From: RGIG1934 sp045122895
GTDB taxonomy: Bacteria > Bacillota > Clostridia > Lachnospirales > Lachnospiraceae
Assembly: GCA_045122895.1 (NCBI GenBank)
Contig: JBGVIE010000072.1
Location: forward strand, 1 to 40,951
Length of the DNA stretch: 40,951 nt
Reading direction: 5' to 3'
This document shows positions 8,796 to 16,738 of the stretch, piece by piece. The position numbers and the translations under genes are program-made. The notes under the pieces are model-generated. The model was not told the origin of the DNA. It worked only from the letters and a program-made list of their open reading frames with translations, and ran no database searches. Position 1 is the stretch's first letter, and each line of letters starts with the position of its first letter.

Positions 8796-9888
8796 GAATC
8801 TCCTTAACACGATGTTCAAAAGTGTGGTATTCCTTAATTTTCATGAATCCGTTAGTGGCGATTTGTTCGCGCTCGGAATCGTGAGTTAAGTAATACTGCA
8901 CTTTTTTTACGGCATCATCAAGATTATCATAGTAGACAAAATCTTCGCCCGGAACAAAAAAGTCCATAAAGTCCAACTGGAAGTTGGTAAGTAAAAATCC
9001 GTTAGCACTCATTATATCGAAAGCTCTAAGCGGGATTCCGCTCTTAATACTTTTTAATGTAATATTTAAGTTGATTTTTGAACTGGCAAAAACCTTTGGC
9101 ATATCATTGTAGTAGTCAACCGGATTGTGACTATGTGTGAACAATTTAAAATCACAGATATTTGAAACATAATCTATAAGCCTTTTTCTCTCGATTTCTG
9201 TAACTCGTCTGGCAATAAAATAATTAGAGTAGACGTAGGTGTCTGTTTCAACTCCGTCGCTGTTAGGTGTGTATGGCACTGCTTTTTGAAGGTCATCAAC
9301 AATCTCTTTTGTCAAAAGCTCCTCTAGCATAAAATATCCATATACACGAAGCTGAGCTTCAATCATTGCATCAAGATAACCTTTAGTGTAGTCGGAAACA
9401 GGATCAAACTTCTTGAAAAGCTGATGCTTTGGCTCGTCGTACAGAGAGCCTACAAAAGAAGCGTCGCACTTATATCTGCTGTCAGATGCAATATTCTTTG
9501 GATTTGCAGCAAGTGGCAGATAGTGAACAGTTGTAATGCCGGAATTCATGAATTCCATACAAAGCTCTTTATCAAATATAAAAATATAGTTGCAGGGATT
9601 TATGACTGTGTATGAGAAAAGATTCACATGCGGACTGTCGTATACCCAGGAAACGTACTTGATGTTATACTTGTTACAGCATATGGATATAATTGGAAAA
9701 TAATTAAAAGTGAACACCATATCGTAGGAGTCGTTTATTTTCTCGTCAAAATATTTTTCGAATTTTGTGTCACACCTTGAATCGGACATAGAATAAGAAG
9801 CTGTGGTAACAGTATTGCCCAGCTTCTTAAAAGCTTCTATCATAGGTGTGAATCCATAACTTTTTAAATCGATTGCGTAAATTCTCAT
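8782..9888 (-). CDS. CgeB-like glycosyltransferase
   Basis: 368 residues. The N-terminal part (RIYAIDLKSYGFTPMIEAFKKLG, then WVYDSPHVNLFS and YIFIFDKE) resembles the DUF3880 domain that precedes the Glyco_trans_1_2 domain in CgeB-like enzymes. The C-terminal part has SKINLNITLKSIKSGIPLRAFDIMSANGF, where donor-binding residues lie, and ends HTFEHRVKEIL, matching the HTW-x-x-RA endings of the other two transferases in this window. It is cytoplasmic and without membrane segments. It lies 15 bp after the FliD-like gene and is probably co-transcribed with it, so it likely modifies flagellar or related surface protein. The start is ATG with a weak GAAAGAGAG site. Confidence 0.78.
   Translation of the reverse strand: MRIYAIDLKSYGFTPMIEAFKKLGNTVTTASYSMSDSRCDTKFEKYFDEKINDSYDMVFTFNYFPIISICCNKYNIKYVSWVYDSPHVNLFSYTVINPCNYIFIFDKELCMEFMNSGITTVHYLPLAANPKNIASDSRYKCDASFVGSLYDEPKHQLFKKFDPVSDYTKGYLDAMIEAQLRVYGYFMLEELLTKEIVDDLQKAVPYTPNSDGVETDTYVYSNYFIARRVTEIERKRLIDYVSNICDFKLFTHSHNPVDYYNDMPKVFASSKINLNITLKSIKSGIPLRAFDIMSANGFLLTNFQLDFMDFFVPGEDFVYYDNLDDAVKKVQYYLTHDSEREQIATNGFMKIKEYHTFEHRVKEILNTL
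8788..8811. terminator. Bidirectional hairpin inside overlapping 3' ends
   Basis: CGTGTTAAG (8788-8796), six-base loop, CTTAACACG (8803-8811): nine perfect base pairs. It contains the pseC stop codon and lies within the last codons of the convergent gene. Neither side has a long T-run, so termination is possible but not certain. Confidence 0.5.
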
Positions 9889-9903
9889 AAGTCTCTCTTT
9901 CGT

Positions 9904-11196
9904 CTATACATATCCGTTGAACATCATACCTGAATAAATCGATGTAACGTAGGGGTTTGCAAATGTCTTGTTAGGGTTAGGGTAGGATATTAGCGTCTTG
10001 TTGACATAGTGCATAGGATTGATTGCTATGTTATCGGCCCTGTGGGTCATATCCTGCTTGAAGGATTGTAATTTGTCGAAAACACTCTTGATTCCATCTT
10101 CGTTTGCGACCTGGGTGATAAGTGCTTTGTCAATATCAAGAATACCGTCTTCATCTATTCGGATACCTGATGATTCGAGGTCACTCTGGTGGTGCTTAAC
10201 AATTGAGGATAACTCTTTTAGAAGTCTGCTGCTTTCAAAGGAGTCGTCAGCCTTGTCCTTCGCAAGAGTTAATATATTGTTAAAACCACCTACAAGCGTC
10301 TTTGTAGAATCGATAAGATTATCCATATCCTCTTTAAAACCTATATGAACAGGATCATCACCTTCGGTAGTAATATCCTTGAGTGTAATCTCAAAAGCTT
10401 TGTTAACTGTAAAAGTGTTTGAAACTGAAGTCTTTAAATCGCCGTTAATGGTGAAGGAGGCGTTCTCCGGGAGACTTGTGATATTGTCAAGTCCGAAATA
10501 GCTGACAACAGATGAAGAACCGGGTGTGTCATTTGCTGATATGGAAAATGTATCACCGCTGAATTCTACTAATCCTGTTGCAACTGAGCGAATCTCAAGT
10601 GCTGTATTGCCAGTTTGTGAAGTTATTATATTAGCTTCAAGGCCAACCCCTGATTTATTAAAAAGTCTGGCAAGTTTGCTCTGAACATCAAGATTATTCT
10701 CGCCTTCGTTCACATTAAACTGGAATTCGTATGTGCTTCCGTCGATTCTGCAATCGAAGGAAAAAGCTCCATTAGAGAGTCTGCATTCGCCACTGCCAAG
10801 ATAAGCACCTGTATTAATCTGCGGTGTTGCAAGCTTGTCAATACTAATGTCGAATGTGGTATCAGAATCTGCATTAGCATCATCACCTATATAGTTAACA
10901 GACAGTAAGTTCTCGTCACTGCTGTAAACCTTCTTATTAGATAGGTCTTTTTCTGAATCAAATGTAGCATCAAAGGTTTCAGAAATAGTCTTAATCTCTC
11001 TCGCTGATTCCTTCAAGTCTATGGCAAATTTCTGAATGTCTTCAGAAGCATTTAACTTATATAGAGGCGATTTCTTGCTGATATTTACAATGCTGTTATA
11101 TACATTCCTAAGTTCGCTCTTCTTATGTGTGTCGTATTTAGTAACCTGTCGGCCGGCATAAGTAGTCAGATAGTAGTCGTATACACTGTTAATCAT
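9904..11196 (-). CDS. FliD-like flagellar cap / hook-associated protein (atypical)
   Basis: 430 residues with no signal peptide, as expected for type III flagellar export. The N-terminal ~90 residues are helical and polar. The centre (about 115-270) is beta-rich with TTFDISIDKLATPQINTG, a segment similar to the FliD 'V-x-V-x-QLA' region, and FSFDCRIDGSTYEFQFNV. Helices return from ~290 (DNLIDSTKTLVGGFNNIL) and include LESSGIRIDEDGILDID, very like the SLGI..d..GkLslD motif near the FliD C-terminus. The ending SIYSGMMFNGYV is unusual. The strong GACAAGGAGGTG ribosome binding site sets the ATG at 11196. Canonical fliD is usually next to fliS; here the neighbour is a glycosyltransferase, so this may be a second, specialised FliD. 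Fairly confident of the family only. Confidence 0.65.
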   Translation of the reverse strand: MINSVYDYYLTTYAGRQVTKYDTHKKSELRNVYNSIVNISKKSPLYKLNASEDIQKFAIDLKESAREIKTISETFDATFDSEKDLSNKKVYSSDENLLSVNYIGDDANADSDTTFDISIDKLATPQINTGAYLGSGECRLSNGAFSFDCRIDGSTYEFQFNVNEGENNLDVQSKLARLFNKSGVGLEANIITSQTGNTALEIRSVATGLVEFSGDTFSISANDTPGSSSVVSYFGLDNITSLPENASFTINGDLKTSVSNTFTVNKAFEITLKDITTEGDDPVHIGFKEDMDNLIDSTKTLVGGFNNILTLAKDKADDSFESSRLLKELSSIVKHHQSDLESSGIRIDEDGILDIDKALITQVANEDGIKSVFDKLQSFKQDMTHRADNIAINPMHYVNKTLISYPNPNKTFANPYVTSIYSGMMFNGYV

Positions 11197-11219
11197 AGAA
11201 ACACCTCCTTGTCATTAAT

Positions 11220-11235
11220 ATTATCACGCGATAAT
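11220..11235. promoter_or_regulatory. Small inverted repeat upstream of the FliD-like gene
   Basis: ATTATC-ACGC-GATAAT, six perfect base pairs, 24 bp upstream of the FliD-like start codon in the divergent intergenic region. It could be an operator or part of the 5' leader. No clear flagellar sigma-D promoter (TAAA-N15-GCCGATAA) could be placed. Confidence 0.25.
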
Positions 11236-11413
11236 TTTAATCTCATCCTTGAAATACCGAAATTATTCACTTTTACAGCTATATTATATAATAAGTAGAA
11301 AGTGATTACAATAGATTAATGTAAATAATTGACATTTTGCATAAAATGTTGAAATATCATTAGTGTTTTTTGCGTAAAAATTAACAAATTGTGAAAAAAG
11401 TATGAACTTACAT

Positions 11414-11442
11414 TTGACATTAAATTTATGGAACTATATAAT
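11414..11442 (+). promoter_or_regulatory. Perfect consensus sigma-A promoter
   Basis: TTGACA at 11414-11419, 17 bases, TATAAT at 11437-11442. Transcription should start near 11449, leaving a ~50-base leader before the AAGGAGG site at 11487-11493. The promoter excludes the earlier ATG at 11428, which lies inside it. A second, weaker TTGACA is at 11329-11334. Confidence 0.85.
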
Positions 11443-11499
11443 GTATCTGAACCCTCGCAGTTTGAAACAGGGGAAATTAAATATCTAAGGAGGAAAATT

Positions 11500-14400
11500 A
11501 TGAAACTAAGATTAAACGCTAAAAAAATAGCAGCAACTTTCTTAGCAGCATTGATGGTTACTTCTACAGTAACACCTGTAACTGTTAATGCACACTCAAT
11601 CTATGATCCTTTTGCAGAAGGGAATCATGGAGTAAAGATTCTCACTTTCGCAGTACCTAGCGATGACAATGTTAGAATTAATAGCAACGGTATGATCGAG
11701 ACGAAGAGAAATGTAAAGTTTAAACTTTATTCGTCAACTGATGTTGCATGGAGTATTGAAGCAGTAGGAACAGAAGGTGAAAACTCTATAAATAAAGGTT
11801 ATGTATCAATTAATTCAAAGTCTGGTGAAGTTATGATTACAAATCAGGCAGAAAGTGCTGTTTATCAGGTAACTGCATTAGCTGATAATGTAATAATGGA
11901 AGACAGTGCTCAGATTAAGATTAAGGTAAATGCTGAAATTGATCCAGCTAGAGCAACTTCTATTAAGTTATCGAAAGAAATGGAAGATGATCAGGTTAGG
12001 ATTTCTGATGATGGTCTTACAATGACTGTTGACGGAAAAGTAACTAAAAAACAGTTGGTAGTAGAGTATGAACCAGAGTATTTAGTAGACAATACAGTTT
12101 GGTTCGAGCGTGCGTCAAATGATGCATTTGAACTTAGTGGAGAAAACAATGACTTATTCACAAGTGCAAATAAGACAACAGGAACTACACTTAGATGCAC
12201 GGTTGGTCAGAAAAGAACTGCCTCAGTATCGGATTCGTCAAAGCTTCAGGAGTTCAAAGTTGTAATTAATGAAGTTGAACCAAATACAGAAATAGTTCCA
12301 TTAGAATTAGAATATAAGAGCAATCAGAACTATACAGTATGCAGAGATCAGTATATTAGATTTGATGTTATTGATAACTATGCAAAGAGACTTCCAGTAT
12401 ATCCGACATTGGATTTTGGATGGACATTAAAGCAGACTGATGGTGCTGGTAACGATGCTACATTAACAGCAAATGGAACAAAGACTATCGATGGCGTAAA
12501 ATATAATAAGTATGATGTATATGGTACAGATGGTGCTAACAAGCAGCTTTTTGGATACATCTACATCGCAAAGACATACAATGGTGAACCAAGTGATGAC
12601 GTTATTGTAGAAACATTAGATACAACAAAGGCAACAAGAGTTGATTCTGTTATTATCAAAACAAAAGGTAAGTACGACAAGGATAATGCTGGTAACGATT
12701 TTAGCTGTAAGGATATAACAATCAACTTTAACGTAGCTGATATTAAGAATCCATCAAAGGTATATATCGATTTCGAAAAGGCTGGTCTTGTATTTGACAA
12801 AGACTTCACAATTAAGAAGGAAACCCTTGGTGGTGAAGAAAAGGATGTATATTATTTCGAATCTAATGGTGATAATCTTAATTTACCAGAAGCAACTTTT
12901 TCTGATATCTTAGGAATTGCATCATACGAATATTCTAAGTTGGATGAATTTGAAGGTAGCGATGCTTCATACCAGATTAAGTATGTATTAGAAGATTTAG
13001 AAAATTCTACATGGGGCTCAGCAACTCTTGCAGATAAGTATAACAACAAGAGCCTTTCTAAGGCATCTGGTAATTCGCAGATAAATGCAAGTAATGAATT
13101 AGTGGATAATGGTGCCTTTAAAAAAGTTGGTTTAGGTTATAAGCAACTTACTCTTATTTGTACAAAATCTGGTAAGGAAGTATCAAGAGCAAGTTACATA
13201 ATTCGTTTTGTAACTGATGTCGATGATAAAGGTGGTATTAATAATATTAGGGTAAGCTTTGACACGAGTAGATGGTATAGTTTAAGTTCAAATGAGGTTG
13301 TACATATTAGAAGAGGTGAGGCAATTAAGCCTGGATTCTACGAATCTAATGGAAATAGCTTTGATGTAACTGATAGTATCACAATGTTCAATCCGTATGT
13401 TGAATACACAGTATCAGATGCTAAGAACAATACAGCTACAACCATGGTAGCACAAGAATATCTAGATGAAGATTCTTCATATAGAATTAGTGGTTTACAG
13501 AATGGTCTTGTTGAAGTTACAGCAACTTCAGCTGTAGATAAGTCTAAGACAATCACATTTGAATTGTATGTAAATGAGGATATTTATTCAGGAAACTTCC
13601 AGTTAAACTTCAATGATGCAATTAAAGCTGGTCAGATTAGTTCTAACTCGGTTGTAGAAGGAAAGCAGCAGAATATGCCAGTGACAGTTAAGACATTGGA
13701 TGAATCAGCTGGTATTCCTATTTTAAAGTGGGCATTAGATTGTGATAAGTCAATCGCTGAAATTGATGAAAACAAAGGCTTAATCACAACGAAGACAAGT
13801 TCAAATGGTAAGCAGATTAAGGTAACAGCTACATCTGCTGATGGAAAGATTATTGAACAAACAGAATTCACAATTGCTGAAAAAGAAGGTTCAAGCATTA
13901 AGACAATTGGTGAAAAGGTTTCTCAGGGTGAAAATGGAGTAGTTGAAGAAATCGGTGTCAATGCAGGTAAGTGTAAGGTTGGAAATACATTTACATTAGT
14001 TCCAAAGACATATGAGCCAGTAAATGCTACAAAATTATCTGGCGTAATCGTTTGGACATCAAGTGATGAAACAGTAGCTACAGTAGATCAGAATGGTGTT
14101 GTTAATGCACTTGCTGAGACAGCAAAGGATGCAAACGTTAAGATTAAGGCACAGTACACACCAGTAAGTGGTGCAGCAGTTGTTGAAACTGTATATACAC
14201 TTACAGTTAATGGATATGCTAATCCAATTAAGTCAATTAATGCAGAAGATATTAATATCCCTGTAATTAACACAAGTAAGACAATTGAAGTGACATTTGA
14301 CCCGATAAATACATCAAATAAGAAGGTTACATTCTTATCATCAGATAACAGCGTTGCAACAGTTAGTGAAATGGGTGTTGTAACTGGCGTTAAGCCTGGT

Positions 14401-15123
14401 ACGTGTGAAATTAAGATTACATCTGTTGCTGATAACACAATTACTAAGACAATTAAGGTAACAGTTGGTGGAAATGATAATGATGATGTAACATGTGCAC
14501 ATGAATATGAAGTGGTTAGCAAGACAGTTGTAACTAAGGCTACACTTACAGAAAATGGTAAGTTTGAGATTACAAAGAAGTGTAAAAAGTGTGGTACACC
14601 AGTAATTGGCGAAGAAACTATTGCAAAGATTGGTTCAACTAGGTTGGCAAAGACAACTTACACATATACAAGTAAGGCATGCACTCCAAGTGTAATAGTT
14701 AAGGATGCAAATGGTAAGACGGTTGCAGCTTCAAATTATACGGTAAACTACTCAAACAACAAGAATGTTGGTACAGCAAAGGTAACTATCACATTTAAGG
14801 GTAATTACACAGGAACAAAGTCGCTTAACTTTAAAATTAAGAAGGCTTCACAGAAGATTACAACTAAGGTATCTTCAAAGAAGTATTCTTTAGCTACAGT
14901 TAAGAAGAAAGCACAGTCATTTACAATTAGCGCTAAAGCTAAGGGTAAGGTAACATACTCTGTATCTGCAAAAGTTAAGAAGGCCGGTGTTTCAGTATCT
15001 AAGACTGGCAAGGTAACAGTTAAAAAGGGTACAAAGAAGGGTACATATTCTATTACTGTTAAGGCAGCATCGACAGCAGCTTACAATAAAGCTACTAAGA
15101 CTGTTAAGGTAACAGTAAAATAA
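11500..15123 (+). CDS. Secreted BIG2-domain (Ig-like) surface protein
   Basis: 1,207 residues from the ATG at 11500, which has AAGGAGG six bases before it; the ATG at 11428 falls in the promoter. The N-terminus (KLRLNAKKIAAT, a hydrophobic stretch, then VTVNA) is a Sec signal peptide. Most of the protein is beta-rich. Bacterial Ig-like group 2 domains are seen near residues 716-797, 822-905 (WTSSDETVATVDQNGVV) and 907-990 (FLSSDNSVATVSEMGVVTGVKPGT). A Cys/His module (CAHEY...CKKCG) at ~999-1047 resembles modules in the protein at 35205-39099. The last ~160 residues are Lys/Thr/Ser-rich. No LPXTG motif or membrane anchor is visible, so it may be released or held by charge. It is likely an adhesin or surface-layer protein; role inferred. 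Confidence 0.85.
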   Translation: MKLRLNAKKIAATFLAALMVTSTVTPVTVNAHSIYDPFAEGNHGVKILTFAVPSDDNVRINSNGMIETKRNVKFKLYSSTDVAWSIEAVGTEGENSINKGYVSINSKSGEVMITNQAESAVYQVTALADNVIMEDSAQIKIKVNAEIDPARATSIKLSKEMEDDQVRISDDGLTMTVDGKVTKKQLVVEYEPEYLVDNTVWFERASNDAFELSGENNDLFTSANKTTGTTLRCTVGQKRTASVSDSSKLQEFKVVINEVEPNTEIVPLELEYKSNQNYTVCRDQYIRFDVIDNYAKRLPVYPTLDFGWTLKQTDGAGNDATLTANGTKTIDGVKYNKYDVYGTDGANKQLFGYIYIAKTYNGEPSDDVIVETLDTTKATRVDSVIIKTKGKYDKDNAGNDFSCKDITINFNVADIKNPSKVYIDFEKAGLVFDKDFTIKKETLGGEEKDVYYFESNGDNLNLPEATFSDILGIASYEYSKLDEFEGSDASYQIKYVLEDLENSTWGSATLADKYNNKSLSKASGNSQINASNELVDNGAFKKVGLGYKQLTLICTKSGKEVSRASYIIRFVTDVDDKGGINNIRVSFDTSRWYSLSSNEVVHIRRGEAIKPGFYESNGNSFDVTDSITMFNPYVEYTVSDAKNNTATTMVAQEYLDEDSSYRISGLQNGLVEVTATSAVDKSKTITFELYVNEDIYSGNFQLNFNDAIKAGQISSNSVVEGKQQNMPVTVKTLDESAGIPILKWALDCDKSIAEIDENKGLITTKTSSNGKQIKVTATSADGKIIEQTEFTIAEKEGSSIKTIGEKVSQGENGVVEEIGVNAGKCKVGNTFTLVPKTYEPVNATKLSGVIVWTSSDETVATVDQNGVVNALAETAKDANVKIKAQYTPVSGAAVVETVYTLTVNGYANPIKSINAEDINIPVINTSKTIEVTFDPINTSNKKVTFLSSDNSVATVSEMGVVTGVKPGTCEIKITSVADNTITKTIKVTVGGNDNDDVTCAHEYEVVSKTVVTKATLTENGKFEITKKCKKCGTPVIGEETIAKIGSTRLAKTTYTYTSKACTPSVIVKDANGKTVAASNYTVNYSNNKNVGTAKVTITFKGNYTGTKSLNFKIKKASQKITTKVSSKKYSLATVKKKAQSFTISAKAKGKVTYSVSAKVKKAGVSVSKTGKVTVKKGTKKGTYSITVKAASTAAYNKATKTVKVTVK

Positions 15124-15159
15124 TTTAATTGATAATAGCAATTAAATATTAAATAATAG

Positions 15160-15189
15160 TTGACTTCTTCGTCGCCTATATGTTATATT
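15160..15189 (+). promoter_or_regulatory. Promoter of rpmG-secE-nusG, nested in the terminator
   Basis: TTGACT (15160-15165), 18 bases, TATATT (15184-15189) with an extended TG at 15181-15182. The -35 is in the left arm and the -10 in the loop of the preceding terminator. No better promoter is seen between here and rpmG. Confidence 0.6.
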
Positions 15190-15220
15190 GTATAGGCGAT
15201 GGAAGAGGTCTTCTTTTTTT
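15162..15220 (+). terminator. Strong intrinsic terminator of the BIG2-protein gene
   Basis: A long stem: nine perfect pairs (TCGCCTATA at 15172-15180 with 15191-15199) extended outward by GACTTCTTC pairing with GGAAGAGGTC through one bulge and G-U pairs, about 19 pairs in all, followed by TTC and a run of nine T. The rpmG promoter lies inside this same DNA. Confidence 0.85.
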
Positions 15221-15281
15221 TTGCTTAAAAATAAGTTGAAAAAGGAGATTGCGTAATACTTAAAAACTGGAGGTGGAAGTT

Positions 15282-15431
15282 GTGCGCGTTAAGATAACAT
15301 TGGCATGTACAGAGTGTAAGCAGCGTAATTACAATATGACGAAGGAGAAGAGAAATCATCCTGACAGAATGGAAACAAAGAAATATTGTAAGTTCTGCAA
15401 AGCTCACACATTACACAAAGAAACAAAGTAG
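15282..15431 (+). CDS. rpmG: Ribosomal protein L33
   Basis: 49 residues, usual for L33 of the large ribosomal subunit. It begins RVKITLACTECKQRNY and ends HTLHKETK, with paired CxxC motifs (CTEC and CKFC), so it is the zinc-binding (C+) form. The start is GTG at 15282, behind a strong GGAGGTGG at 15269-15276. It lies 27 bp before secE, the usual Firmicutes order rpmG-secE-nusG. Zinc-type L33 is often duplicated in Firmicutes by a zinc-free paralogue; none is visible here. Confidence 0.95.
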   Translation: MRVKITLACTECKQRNYNMTKEKRNHPDRMETKKYCKFCKAHTLHKETK

Positions 15432-15458
15432 TCTTATCATTACGGAAAAGAGGTAACT

Positions 15459-15641
15459 ATGGGAGAAGCTAAGAAAAGCTATTTCAAAGGCCTTAAGGCT
15501 GAATTCAAGAAGATTATCTGGCCTAACAAGGAATCAGTTGGCAGACAGACTGTTGCTGTAGTACTTATTTCCATTTTCCTTGGAGCAGTTATAAAAGTAC
15601 TCGATTATATTATTCAGTATGGTTTAGATTTTATAGCATAG
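15459..15641 (+). CDS. secE: Preprotein translocase subunit SecE
   Basis: 60 residues, typical of the short Gram-positive SecE. A cytoplasmic amphipathic helix (YFKGLKAEFKKIIWP) carries the conserved K-x-I-x-WP motif; a single membrane span follows (about residues 31-56), rich in Val, Leu and Ile. SecE clamps the two halves of SecY in the plasma membrane. The start ATG has AAAAGAGGT upstream. It sits between rpmG and nusG, 19 bp before nusG, and is co-transcribed with them. Confidence 0.95.
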   Translation: MGEAKKSYFKGLKAEFKKIIWPNKESVGRQTVAVVLISIFLGAVIKVLDYIIQYGLDFIA

Positions 15642-15660
15642 TTAAGGAAAAGGTGAGAAA

Positions 15661-16179
15661 ATGTCAGAGGCAAATTGGTATGTAGTTCATACTTATTCCG
15701 GATATGAGAATAAGGTTAAGGCTAACATTGAGAAAACAATTGAAAATCGAGGGCTTCAAGACCAGATTCTAGAGGTTACCGTGCCTATGCAGGAAGTTGT
15801 TGAGCTTAAGAATGGACAGAAGAAAGCTTCGCAGAAGAAGCTGTTTCCTGGATATGTATTACTCAACATGATTATGAATGATGACACCTGGTATGTCGTA
15901 AGAAATACAAGGGGTGTTACAGGATTCGTAGGACCGGGTTCTAAGCCAGTCCCATTGACTGAGGAAGAGATGCTAAACCTTGGAATCAAAGTTAATGAAG
16001 TGGTAGTGGATTTTGACCTTGGCGACACAGTAATGGTAACTAAGGGCGTGTGGGAAGATACAGTTGGTGTAATCAAAGGTATGAACCACGCAAAGCAAAT
16101 CGTGACTATCAACGTAGACATGTTTGGTCGTGAAACACCAGTAGAAATAAGTTTCACAGATGTAAAGAAGATGAATTAA
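15661..16179 (+). CDS. nusG: Transcription termination/antitermination factor NusG
   Basis: 172 residues. The N-terminal NGN domain begins WYVVHTYSGYENKVKANIEK, the classical signature, and binds the RNA polymerase clamp. The linker is followed by a KOW domain from ~118 (LGDTVMVTKGVWEDTVGVIKGM) that contacts S10/ribosome or Rho. Full length, with an AAGGAAAAGGTGAG leader giving the ribosome binding site for the ATG. It ends 68 bp before rplK; the L1-type leader element lies in that gap. Confidence 0.96.
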   Translation: MSEANWYVVHTYSGYENKVKANIEKTIENRGLQDQILEVTVPMQEVVELKNGQKKASQKKLFPGYVLLNMIMNDDTWYVVRNTRGVTGFVGPGSKPVPLTEEEMLNLGIKVNEVVVDFDLGDTVMVTKGVWEDTVGVIKGMNHAKQIVTINVDMFGRETPVEISFTDVKKMN

Positions 16180-16183
16180 CAAA

Positions 16184-16227
16184 TGTCTGCACAAGCAGGC
16201 AGTGGGAGGGATTCCCGCTAATACCAC
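16184..16227 (+). promoter_or_regulatory. rplK leader: hairpin plus L1-type motif
   Basis: TGTCTGC, loop ACAA, GCAGGCA (16184-16201), then a conserved-looking block AGTGGGAGG...TTCCCGCTAATACCAC at 16201-16227, ten bases before the AGGAGGTG site. The same block recurs before rplA (16697-16724). GTGG and CCAC close a stem around it. Ribosomal protein L1 represses the L11-L1 mRNA in other bacteria by binding a leader that mimics its 23S rRNA site, so this is a candidate L1 site. Confidence 0.55.
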
Positions 16228-16247
16228 ATTTAGGAGGTGCCTACATC

Positions 16248-16673
16248 ATGGCAAAGAAAGTAGAAGGATATATTAAGTTACAGATCGCAGCCGGCAAGGC
16301 TACACCAGCACCACCTGTTGGACCAGCACTTGGTCAGCACGGTGTTAATATTGTACAGTTTACTAAGGAGTTTAACGCTAGAACAGCAGATCAGGATGGT
16401 ATGATTATTCCTGTAGTTATCACAGTTTACGCTGATAAGAGTTTTAGCTTTGTGACAAAGACTCCACCAGCAGCTGTTTTATTAAAGAAGGCTTGTAAGA
16501 TTCAGTCTGGATCAGGTGTTCCAAATAAGACAAAGGTTGCTACTATTTCAAGAGCAGAGGTTCAGAAAATCGCTGAACTTAAGATGCCTGATTTAAATGC
16601 TGCATCTATCGAAGCTGCAACTAGCATGATCGCTGGTACAGCAAGAAGTATGGGTATCACTGTAGAAGATTAA
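16248..16673 (+). CDS. rplK: Ribosomal protein L11
   Basis: 141 residues, the normal length. The N-domain has KLQIAAGKATPAPPVGPALGQHGVNI, the conserved proline-rich region that binds thiostrepton-type antibiotics and factors; the C-domain (residues ~70-141) with KTPPAAVLLKKA binds the 23S rRNA GTPase centre. ATG at 16248 follows AGGAGGTG. Upstream is nusG, downstream rplA (65 bp), the standard arrangement. Confidence 0.97.
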   Translation: MAKKVEGYIKLQIAAGKATPAPPVGPALGQHGVNIVQFTKEFNARTADQDGMIIPVVITVYADKSFSFVTKTPPAAVLLKKACKIQSGSGVPNKTKVATISRAEVQKIAELKMPDLNAASIEAATSMIAGTARSMGITVED

Positions 16674-16696
16674 TTTAATATAGTATTTTAGAGAAA

Positions 16697-16724
16697 AGTG
16701 GGAGGAGTCTTCCGCTATTACCAC
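16697..16724 (+). promoter_or_regulatory. rplA leader: second copy of the L1-type motif
   Basis: AGTGGGAGG..GTCTTCCGCTATTACCAC, 14 bases before the rplA start and directly before its AGGAGG site. It matches the block before rplK in 22 or so of 28 positions while the flanks differ, which points to selection on the RNA rather than on protein. Confidence 0.55.
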
Positions 16725-16738
16725 TAGGAGGTTTTTAA

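Noticed and set aside
11260..11320. Flagellar sigma-D promoter for the FliD-like gene on the - strand
   Set aside because: TAAA and a loosely similar CGGTATT exist, but spacing and sequence fit poorly.
11428..11499. Earlier ATG for the BIG2 protein
   Set aside because: It lies between the -35 and -10 boxes of a perfect promoter and would put 24 residues before a clear signal peptide; ATG 11500 has the ribosome binding site.
14088..14522. 144-residue reverse-strand frame in the BIG2 protein
   Set aside because: Hydrophobic shadow of Thr/Val-rich coding on the + strand; no ribosome binding site or family.
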